DNA from: Williamsia sp.
Lineage (GTDB): Bacteria; Bacteroidota; Bacteroidia; Chitinophagales; Chitinophagaceae
NCBI GenBank assembly: GCA_015069695.1
Contig: JADCRZ010000017.1
Coordinates: 1-64,000, forward strand
Direction: 5' to 3'
Length of the DNA stretch: 64,000 nucleotides
Below the pieces are notes generated by a model. That model made no database searches. It saw only the letters and a list, made by a program, of their open reading frames with translations, and was not told where the DNA came from. Of this stretch, positions 43,401-48,587 are shown piece by piece (positions within the stretch are counted from its first letter, which is position 1; each line of letters begins with the position of its first letter). Made by a program: the position numbers and the translations under genes.

Positions 43401-44004
43401 AGTTCACAAACAAATCATGCAGCATTACAGCTGGCAGCGCAAGCAAACGGCCCGTGATCAAAAACAATGGCTCCTGAAAATGCCTTACCATTTAAAAGAG
43501 CTCTCCCTGCTCCTCAAAACTTACCCGGACGCAATCATTATCCAGACACACCGCAACCCCTGCGAGTTTATGGGATCATGGAATCACCTGATTGAGCAAG
43601 CACAATCTTTAATGGCCAGGCCGCAGGACAAGTACGCGACCGGAGCAGACCAGCTCCGTTTTATGAGCTCGATGCTGAATGAGGCCATGCAGTACCGGGC
43701 AGCCCATCCCCTGTTGGAGAACCGCTGGATAGACATCAGCTATTACGACCTGATCAAAAATCCCCTGGTAATGGTGGAGCACATTTATACCAGGCTGGGA
43801 AGAAAATTAGGGGATGAAGCGCGCACCGGCATGCAGGCCTGGCTGCAGCAACAGGCAGAAGCCCGCAAGAACGAAACCCGCCACAGCTACACGCTGGAAG
43901 AATACGGCTTAACCGGCGATGAGGTGATGACAACCTTTAAACCTTATCTTGATTTCGCACAGAGCCGCGGCATCAAGGTGATCAAGGAAATGACGCTGGT
44001 ATGA
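34411..44004 (+). CDS. Reducing type I polyketide synthase with C-terminal thioester reductase and sulfotransferase
   Basis: A 3197-residue multidomain enzyme. KS: C177 (TACSSG), H321 (HATGT), H360 (NLGH). AT: S629 in GHSAGEV. DH: H942 (DHCVQQIPIVP) and D1118 (PSLMDGALQ). A structural region about 1220-1600 includes a degenerate methyltransferase (see findings). ER: NADPH loop 1751-1759. KR: TGGLGGFG at 1957-1964, S2088 and Y2101. ACP: S2249 in FGLNSIS. Thioester reductase: TGATGFIG from 2416, YPWSK at 2588-2592. Sulfotransferase: NRTGTT at 2884-2889 and THRNP for PAPS binding. One module with all reductive domains suggests iterative building of a fully reduced chain, released by reduction. 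A Sfp-type transferase is encoded divergently. Confidence 0.93.
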   Translation: MNTAAPCEIAIVGYSYRMPGGIKTDDDFWEVLKERKVIQVPIETRYGKGYVPVAGKSTPGRFASAYEGLIINEEELQFDCKLFGISTHEASQMDPQIKMLLSCTGEAFEKTGWSLHDLRNSHTGVFIGTQDSSSANWRPLQGVSEFTIPGSCLSMFSNRISYHFNLMGPSTSTLTACSSGISALHAAITSIRCGDCKQAVVGASNYLGSFIGSTGFNALGVISPDGKCHSFDASANGYMRAEGVFAYVIKPLADAERDGDPIHTVIADTYLNTAGTADDSTDLMQGRYITAPTTHAQVSLMPTIAERSGILPERFDYIEAHATGTKLGDKIEGNSIGQVFGGFRRKTPLRVASVKSNLGHMEAAAFNAGLLKAILMMKHRMFAPISRNYVIPNPEIDFSGLNMQVQTACEPFPQQEAVIGINSFGFGGANGMCVLKEYRPQSVVPYSQPLYTKGSYLFPLSARTLDALVKTAAGLREAMETETFDLYTLAGNLSTRRTHYGTRTFFVADSRPALTDALKNFEDLPENYTTINPGNPRILLVFSGQGVQWAGCGKELYQAHPVFRRALDAIEAYWRQYSDTSLIDACFHADQTALDECRLAQPVIFMIQCGLVELLKTWGVYADGVVGHSAGEVAAAYASGALSLEEATRLVYYRATLQQRTAGSGRMLAIGLDRAGVEALLQEAGLTYGDGDGLSVDVEIACENAPASMVVCGKGKTMQPLIQLMESRSIQHRLLRGNIAFHSQAMNGIKEDVFTSLRFLDDGPFDHTTPFISSVTGKLATQLDSAYWWTNIRRPVLFSAAIEEAAIVCKPDIVLEVSPHNALSTVVEQCFEKAKYKPVCLGTLKRNKDTLFSFQEALGGLYQQGVPLNFAAQYPRPEPITHLLPAYPREEQKMMDPLVDDVQFLKKGQYSHGPLVGQQATWGNRNFEVRMAERDFPWLADHCVQQIPIVPAAGYIEMVLEALGGEPLHFTNLEFLNPCEIGKTALRLQTEIQPLPGTSHDFTFTISSKPCNGETDTTLHCKGAVRKVEKSFTTNARAFKDINQDLFTPTPFQKPGDYYKQIDALLGDAFQYGPYFQTVERVFCNIETKELLLELRMDETLFADSKRDGYILPPSLMDGALQAFIYYLLQATDIAGIPRAAKELTILHPPTSPGLLCYYCPPAYWKNSQEKGQLTLALGEQPCGSITLYDKNTGLLIAHLDQYFSFHSNANRADIVHSKKLIRWQPKWGPDATWLLPRLSPAEPNPAQLIETLEHRNENQPYSCRVIEFTGQQDPEQALLKTCLHYLQSDRAQAEYWVLSSDLTSMQKQYEAFNHADAALRFDYIDLSADKPLDLTRGLLRAAAAELLLVDVADKEVPAVEWEKLARLLVPGGLILAYHAENNPLQLLPGWDMIKTYPQATLIQLSFSFVSPLPEATAIQWVVGKENSFAPDWKNLAVHQDIHFIPWNRFIAAESKLNQLPHPQQVESIHVFCTPAEEDPTGEEWVKGFVLFIQQFIAFRTALKVQPCRINIITNKAAFRVENPSQSTIWGTVRCMAMELNGQSSLDFTLIDVGDEADLATLAGLPLGEMREQELAIAEQQVWVPRIINLKDEYPLVKAGGSQAYRLMVENPGQITGLQFKTCALPKMGPDEIEVEVKAAALNFRDVMVALGRLPLLSYERSALGHEVGMEASGVVKRIGSQVTRWKKGDEVVFMQGGCIANRVITNEKAAFKKPSNISMAEAAGTMSVYVTAYYALIYLSRLRKGQRVLIHSALGGVGQAAIALAKWVGAEIYVTAGSREKQARLIQLGAKAAFDSHSFSWYDELMQETNGEGVDVVLNSLAGHHIRLCLEALKPGGWHCEIGKVDIYADNTMNLCVFRKNLRFLAIDVDRLMNDDPELSIQISQTCLDLIGSGVLPALPVKTFDYSAYEEAFRFMMNGYHTGKLVLEAPGLPQTSSLRIADTQPFLDATGTYLVTGGLGGFGLRLLPYLVWAGAKHLTLMDRDPERRRSVEWLRQQSQLAALFPDVEIRIMQGDVAQEEAVIRCISQLDKPLKGVFHLAGVIDDQLITNLTSEAFDKVFAPKAMGALYLHRATRAMALDYFVVLSSIAAVFGSPGQINYGAANAFMEGLVAHRKQQGLAGLSFIMGGVAEAGMASRDTHVLRMLKASGIPAISTLFAINGLDYALRLPSEENHLVTALFKRIPWTTGYPDYLRFGRLMSNRDCLKAGSGEQLTPEGISAKIAKKVAELCGHEEIDQKEPIASFGLNSISVSELAAFINTQFNYQVSVIDLMTKASSRSLAIAIIEKQQDTGEQNKTADPEKEEQAESKAVLSTPVKTQAPSPFATTYQDHFPGSTAEEAGSKPTYQPSGLLAHLQEHAVHISYRSYAVPKLEGSLPPDCQTDLDELRTFIQQTLRNAMPDKAVKASDIRTVLLTGATGFIGRFMLRDLLQYHPDIVVVCLVRACDKQQGMERIRQALSLADLWQEAFGQRIRVIAGDICQPRFGLDGEQFEELKNSIDAVYHLAADLTLASPYNTIRQVNTNSIRHVLSLVLGNRFKHFFYASTMGVFPQYFGHFANEFTQSPIGTQAQPDVDSMKGIFPLQFIGYPWSKLVVEQSLLFAQSAGMPLGIFRFPQTCIAAESGYVQSGDIKIRITMAVLSTGLMPANYVNSWTEPVDTITRFCTAISLNEERRYTVYHCINPEPVTHDIEYADANIPYREVPYETFREACQKQGSASPLDGYWPLVDYFAPYWFSKNKTTTPLPLSDEAVREDCPYAIEWPGFITATVNSNRWIINHKQTWPFAIPESNLGLDAFRERAGKYAGQLGVDYEEAFASPTLEGLKQLVEGLHKPAARLLEERKSTVALSLNSKLYDIVSLARERAIHPEILQEQIDQPVFILGINRTGTTFLHRLLSRDEQFWTLKPYEIMRPVIKGGNYKGLSGTDKDPRRAFTRDLINAYNAVEGFAGIHHLDIEEPEEEFALLESSFAAWSLASLYHVPEYKTWLEQHGSAHAYKVHKQIMQHYSWQRKQTARDQKQWLLKMPYHLKELSLLLKTYPDAIIIQTHRNPCEFMGSWNHLIEQAQSLMARPQDKYATGADQLRFMSSMLNEAMQYRAAHPLLENRWIDISYYDLIKNPLVMVEHIYTRLGRKLGDEARTGMQAWLQQQAEARKNETRHSYTLEEYGLTGDEVMTTFKPYLDFAQSRGIKVIKEMTLV

Positions 44005-44014
44005 TAATGATGCT

Positions 44015-44061
44015 GGCATGATAAGATGATTTTGTTACAAGCAAAATCATCTTATCATGCC
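44015..44061 (+). terminator. Perfect 20-bp hairpin downstream of the PKS
   Basis: Arms 44015-44034 and 44042-44061 are perfect inverted repeats with a 7-nt loop, starting 10 bp after the PKS stop. No U run follows, so it is either a factor-independent-like terminator of weak form or an mRNA 3'-end stem. Confidence 0.6.
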
Positions 44062-44065
44062 TTAA

Positions 44066-44226
44066 CCCACCGTATCCCCTCCCGGGAGGGGATACGGTGT
44101 TATTGCTGTAACTCTGCCCTTTCTTCATGCTCACCAGTTGACATGCTACTGCTGCGAGAGGTCGCACCTTTTCCTATCCCCTCGGGAGAGACAGGGGTGG
44201 GTCTACATTGTATACGATGCCAGGCA
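44066..44226 (-). repeat. Dispersed intergenic repeat, copy B (contains a 32-bp perfect palindrome)
   Basis: Reverse-orientation relative of 33463-33576, longer by about 47 bp. It contains a perfect palindrome with no loop at 44068-44099 centred on CCCGGG, and ends near GTCTACATTGTATACGATGC at 44201-44220. It takes up the first half of the 466-bp gap after the PKS; the rest (44227-44470) is A/T-rich and holds the promoter region of the next gene. Confidence 0.6.
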
Positions 44227-44403
44227 CCCTGCTTTTGGCCCTCTTACGCTTATAACATCAAATAAACCACTTGTGACCTGCAATTGGCTTTTCAAGACAT
44301 TTCCACGGTTTCCCTTCTCCTTCCCATGTTAGTTTTGCGCATATTAATTCACTGATTCCCACACCCTTAGATTGCGAAAAACAGCATTAATCTTTTAAAA
44401 GTA

Positions 44404-44433
44404 CCCTGTAAAAAGCAGATTTTCCCTGTAAAA
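44404..44433 (+). repeat. Two CCCTGTAAAA direct repeats upstream of the first paralogue
   Basis: CCCTGTAAAA occurs at 44404-44413 and 44424-44433, a 20-bp period, about 38-67 bp before the start codon at 44471. Such spacing is close to two helical turns and could be an operator. No clear TAnnTTTG box is seen. Confidence 0.4.
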
Positions 44434-44470
44434 GAAAATCCCATTTTCAGACTTATATAAACCAAATTAC

Positions 44471-46297
44471 ATGAAAGTAGCACAAACAAACACCCTGACA
44501 ACCGATGCAGTAGACAAAACCAAACTGCAGAAAGTGATCAACAAAACAGGCGTGGACATTGCAGTCGGCTTGCCGGTAGACAGCTCCGAAACAGAGCTTT
44601 CGAGCGTCGTTCTCTCTTCCAACAAAGATTTTGAATTGCTGAACACAGCAAGCGGCGGAACGACCATAAAAAACGGCGCCTCAGACACAGTTACCCTTAA
44701 CCGCACTTACATCGATCCCAAAACCAAGAAGCCGACGTATTCCATGGGCTATGACCTGCTCATCAGCAGCAGTGCCTGGCTAACGCCCCTGGCAAACATC
44801 GGCGTCATCCAGGATTTTGACGATGACATGAATGATTTTTTTGACGATGTAACAGCTACGTCAGACCAGGCCACCGGCCTGTCGCAGGCGGCTACTTTTT
44901 ATCAGACGATCTCTGCTTACCCGGATTCACAGTTAGCCAAAGACTACCTGGCCGCGGTTAACAATGCAAATACAAATGCAGGGAACCAGGCCAACGGCAG
45001 CAGCAGCTCGGCCTCCAATACCAATTCGGCCATCAACAACGGGGTCAATACTTTTTTCCAGAACCATCCTTCCTACTCAAAAGTAACCCTGGGCGGCCTG
45101 GTTGCCCTGGAGAACTATTACAACTGCTTTCCTTTTGTATGGGCACAATATAAAGACAGCGTCTCTTATTTTCTGTACAGCAGCGACGGCAGCACCACTT
45201 CCTTTTTGGGCACCCTGGACATCAAAAAATCAGGCAATATTGACATCACAAAGGCAAATGGCGGCTATACCTGTACGTTCAACCCGGCCGTTACACCGAC
45301 CGATACCAGCAAAACAGATGTTGACACCACCAAAGCCAAAACGCTGACGTATTCCAACGGCATCTTCACCGAAGATGTAAATGCAGATGTTCCCCAGGTA
45401 GCCCTTAAAGGATCTTTCCAGTTAAAAAGAACGTTTACAAAAGATCCGACCGATACAACCATCTTCCCGGTTATCAGCGGATCATACTACGGAGCCGTGT
45501 GCGTAGGGTTCGATGCAGCCCAAGCTACCAAACCGGATAACAGCACCCAGGACTGGCTGAACTCGCTCTTCCACCCGAAAGGAGCCGCCAACATATTTGC
45601 TTCGGTGATGACCATTTTGGGCGCTTTGATGATGCTTCATTTTCTCGGATCTACCCTGTACGGCATCGTGAAATGGGTAAGGGAAAAAGTACCCAGCAAG
45701 ACCCCAGTAGAAAAAACCGACCTGGATGCGCAAAAGACAACCATACAGGACGACCTGAAAGCCAAGATAGATGAGATATACAAAAAAGTAACTGCCAACG
45801 ACGGCCAGAAAGTACCGGAAAGTTCAGACGCTGCCCTGGATGTAGCCAGCACAACAAAAAGCAGCATCAGCGACCAGGTAAGTGCATCACAAATGGAAAG
45901 CAACCTGGTGGACATGAAAAATAACCTGAAAGACCTGGAACAGTACGCATCAGAAGGGGGCGATTTCCAGGGCAGGATCAGTGAAGCAGCTACTTCTATA
46001 CGGGAAGATTATCAGGGGCTTACCCAGGCAGACATAGCCGACCTGAAAGGTATGCTGAGTGACATGAGAACACAGATCGATACGCTTTCAAAACAGGTGG
46101 TACAATTGAATAAGGATGTTCAGCAGGCCGTTAACCAGGAACAGCAGGCAGACATGCAGGAAAACGTTGAAAATATGGAAGCCGTACAAAAAGCGGTGGA
46201 TGATGAGAAAAAGACTTCCGAGGATGAGGAAGGTGATGGAACCGAAACCGATCCGGATGCCGATCCGCTTCCTTTCCCCGACGGCCTTCCTGATTAA
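44471..46297 (+). CDS. Uncharacterised single-pass membrane protein, paralogue 1 of three
   Basis: A 608-residue protein I cannot assign to a known family. It has no signal peptide. The N-terminal part (about 1-360) is beta-rich and shares with the next two genes an anchor AATFYQTISAYPDSQL, then ENYYNCFPFVWAQYKDSVS and GTLDIKKSGNIDITKANGGY. One membrane helix lies at about 375-400 (SVMTILGALMMLHFLGST). Beyond this is a Lys/Asp/Gln-rich coiled coil (about 405-580) and an acidic tail (EDEEGDGTETDPDADPLPFP). The layout suggests an N-terminal binding domain anchored to a membrane with a long helical arm. It is upstream of the operon that holds the N-methyltransferase. Confidence 0.8.
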   Translation: MKVAQTNTLTTDAVDKTKLQKVINKTGVDIAVGLPVDSSETELSSVVLSSNKDFELLNTASGGTTIKNGASDTVTLNRTYIDPKTKKPTYSMGYDLLISSSAWLTPLANIGVIQDFDDDMNDFFDDVTATSDQATGLSQAATFYQTISAYPDSQLAKDYLAAVNNANTNAGNQANGSSSSASNTNSAINNGVNTFFQNHPSYSKVTLGGLVALENYYNCFPFVWAQYKDSVSYFLYSSDGSTTSFLGTLDIKKSGNIDITKANGGYTCTFNPAVTPTDTSKTDVDTTKAKTLTYSNGIFTEDVNADVPQVALKGSFQLKRTFTKDPTDTTIFPVISGSYYGAVCVGFDAAQATKPDNSTQDWLNSLFHPKGAANIFASVMTILGALMMLHFLGSTLYGIVKWVREKVPSKTPVEKTDLDAQKTTIQDDLKAKIDEIYKKVTANDGQKVPESSDAALDVASTTKSSISDQVSASQMESNLVDMKNNLKDLEQYASEGGDFQGRISEAATSIREDYQGLTQADIADLKGMLSDMRTQIDTLSKQVVQLNKDVQQAVNQEQQADMQENVENMEAVQKAVDDEKKTSEDEEGDGTETDPDADPLPFPDGLPD

Positions 46298-46654
46298 GGC
46301 ATTTGATAACTGATTTCGGATAGGAAGTACTGAACAGGCCTGTACCAAACCAGGCCTGTTCACTCACGCTCTTACAAATCACTTAAATGCTCTTTTCAAC
46401 CAGTATATCTACAGCAACAATAAAAATACACGGATTTATGAGCAGGTATCCCAAGCAAAGAATGCAGCGCAGAAGGAAGAATACGATGCTGCTCAGCCTA
46501 CCGGAAAATCAGATATAGCCGAATATAATTTTTGCATACACAACGCTTTCGCCTCAAGATATCCAATCAGCTGATCATTGATCCAGGCTGAAAAAATTGA
46601 TAAGCCATAAACTGTACTATTCATAACCTTAATAATCTAATAAAAATTACTATC

Positions 46655-48481
46655 ATGGCAACAACCGATAACAGCACTTTGTGCACTATAAACAACAACT
46701 CCGGTAAAGATATTTTAATAGCGCTTTCGATCAATAAAAATGAAACTGCCGGCTCAGAAACAATTGTAGCAGCAAACGGGCAATTGGAAATCCTCAAAAC
46801 CTCCAATGGAGGAACCGTAATTAAAAATAACAGTTCCGGCACAGTAAAGTTGGATCATCACCTGAACCTGGATGGAGAAAGTAACTACCTAAAGGATTAT
46901 GACTTACAAATTTGTGACAACAGCTGGGTTTATCCTGTTGCCGATTTACCGGTTACACAGCAAACCACCAACGGGTCTGTTGGTTTCGGAACACAAGTTG
47001 TTAGCACAGCTGATCAGGCAGCTATGAACCAGGCGGTAAAATTTTATCAAACGATCACCGCTAATCCTAGTTCGCAGTTATTCAAAAATTATGAAGCTGC
47101 TGTAAAAGCGGCCAGAGATGCTGCCCTGGCAAAAGCCAATGGCAACCCGGAGTCGGCGAACGCCATCGCAGATGCCGTTTCCGATACCATGAGTTCTTTT
47201 TTCAACAGCACCATCGAATACAAAGACGTTACGCTGGCACAAGTAGCAGCTATAGACAATTATTACAAAAGCTTTCCTGCGGTTTGGGCTCAGTTTAAAG
47301 ACAGCATGACTTATTACCTGTATGGCGGAGATGGAATCACTTCTTCTTTTGCCGGCATATTGCTATTGAAGAAATCAGGGCCTTTGGATATTACCAAACC
47401 AAATGGCGGCTTCATCTGCTTATTCGTCCCGGCTGTTAAACCCTCCGACTTAACTGAAACCACTACAGATACATCCAAAGCGATCAACTTAACTTATAAT
47501 AACGGGTTGTTTGTTGATGATCCGAAAGCAGGTACTCCCAAAATCGCCTTAAGAGGCAGCTTTGTGCTCAGAAGATTGTTTACAGTCGATTCCACAGACG
47601 AGAGCTTAACAGCCATTGTAGCAGGAAAAATTAACAATATTACCTATGTTGGTTTAGATACGGCGCAAGGAAATACTGATTCCGTTCAGATACGCCTTGC
47701 GTCAAGTGAAAACGTTCAAGGAATTGATGACGCAGAAGAAACCGTGATCAAATTCTGGGACCGGCTTACTCATCCGGGAAGTATGAAAGACTGGGTCATA
47801 TCTATTGTGACGCTTGTGGGGACCATAGGTTTGGGATTGGCTTCTGTTTATGGAGTATACCGCCTGTATAAATATATACGTTCCAAACCGCTTCCAAAAC
47901 AACTGGTTGATGATACCCTGAACCAGCCTGTTAAAGCAGAGAAAGAAATAATCACAACCTGGCAAGGGACGGAACATGAAGCCCAAATGATCCTTGATCT
48001 TCCGCCAGATGTAGCAGCCGAGATTACACACTACGGGTCAATTGCACAAACCCTAAATGGAGGATTGAACATCCAGCGTATGTACATGAAAGAGCTACTC
48101 CAGTATTCAAGTATACTACCAACTGAAGATATGAGAGGTTTACAATCTTTGCTTACAGAGATAAAAGCATCTGAGATAACTATTTCAGGTATTTTTAATC
48201 TGAACACCTACCTCAACCCGGAAAAATTACCCGGCCAGTTAGAAATACTGAAACTTGAGATACCAAAGTTTGGAGAATATCAAACGCGGTTTGACGAGAT
48301 CTTCAAAAAAGTTGAAAACAACGTTTCTGACAGCGTTAAGAATGAAATAATCGAATCCTCGGAACATGTCACAACATTGGGTGAAGGCATTGTAAAGCAG
48401 ATGGAAAAGACAAGAGAAGAAAAAACAGAACTTGATCCGGAAACAAAAGAGGAAATCAGGCCTGAATTAGAATATAAATAA
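46655..48481 (+). CDS. Uncharacterised single-pass membrane protein, paralogue 2 of three
   Basis: A 608-residue paralogue of the preceding gene, from which it is separated by 357 bp (no gene supported there). N-terminal half matches: AVKFYQTITANPSSQL, IDNYYKSFPAVWAQFKDSMT, LLLKKSGPLDITKPNGG, and KIALRGSFVLRRLFTVD. One membrane helix is at about 381-402 (VISIVTLVGTIGLGLASVYG). The C-terminal part differs from paralogue 1, being mostly helical (IEKQ-free, with ITTWQGTEHEAQMILDLPP) and ending in a charged tail. Base composition is visibly more A/T-rich than neighbouring genes. Function unknown. Confidence 0.8.
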   Translation: MATTDNSTLCTINNNSGKDILIALSINKNETAGSETIVAANGQLEILKTSNGGTVIKNNSSGTVKLDHHLNLDGESNYLKDYDLQICDNSWVYPVADLPVTQQTTNGSVGFGTQVVSTADQAAMNQAVKFYQTITANPSSQLFKNYEAAVKAARDAALAKANGNPESANAIADAVSDTMSSFFNSTIEYKDVTLAQVAAIDNYYKSFPAVWAQFKDSMTYYLYGGDGITSSFAGILLLKKSGPLDITKPNGGFICLFVPAVKPSDLTETTTDTSKAINLTYNNGLFVDDPKAGTPKIALRGSFVLRRLFTVDSTDESLTAIVAGKINNITYVGLDTAQGNTDSVQIRLASSENVQGIDDAEETVIKFWDRLTHPGSMKDWVISIVTLVGTIGLGLASVYGVYRLYKYIRSKPLPKQLVDDTLNQPVKAEKEIITTWQGTEHEAQMILDLPPDVAAEITHYGSIAQTLNGGLNIQRMYMKELLQYSSILPTEDMRGLQSLLTEIKASEITISGIFNLNTYLNPEKLPGQLEILKLEIPKFGEYQTRFDEIFKKVENNVSDSVKNEIIESSEHVTTLGEGIVKQMEKTREEKTELDPETKEEIRPELEYK

Positions 48482-48490
48482 TCAGCTCGC

Positions 48491-48523
48491 ATAAAGGCAA
48501 CCGGCAGCTGCTGTGGCCTTTAT
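48491..48523 (+). terminator. Hairpin after paralogue 2
   Basis: ATAAAGGC at 48491-48498 pairs with GCCTTTAT at 48516-48523 (8 bp, 17-nt loop), just after the stop of paralogue 2. It overlaps a GTG at 48513 that could otherwise start the next gene, which argues for the ATG at 48588 instead. Confidence 0.5.
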
Positions 48524-48587
48524 AGTACGCATTATTAAGATCACTTTACTCTTAATCACCTTCATCAACCCTTTCAAATCACAGGAT

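Noticed and set aside
46314-46574. Open frame of 86 codons between paralogues 1 and 2 with some coding-like character
   Set aside because: Contains no ATG, GTG or TTG start codon and no family match; might be a decayed fragment but cannot be supported.
48513-48587. GTG start giving paralogue 3 a hydrophobic N-terminus
   Set aside because: The GTG lies within a hairpin and the paralogues have no such extension; the ATG at 48588 fits better.
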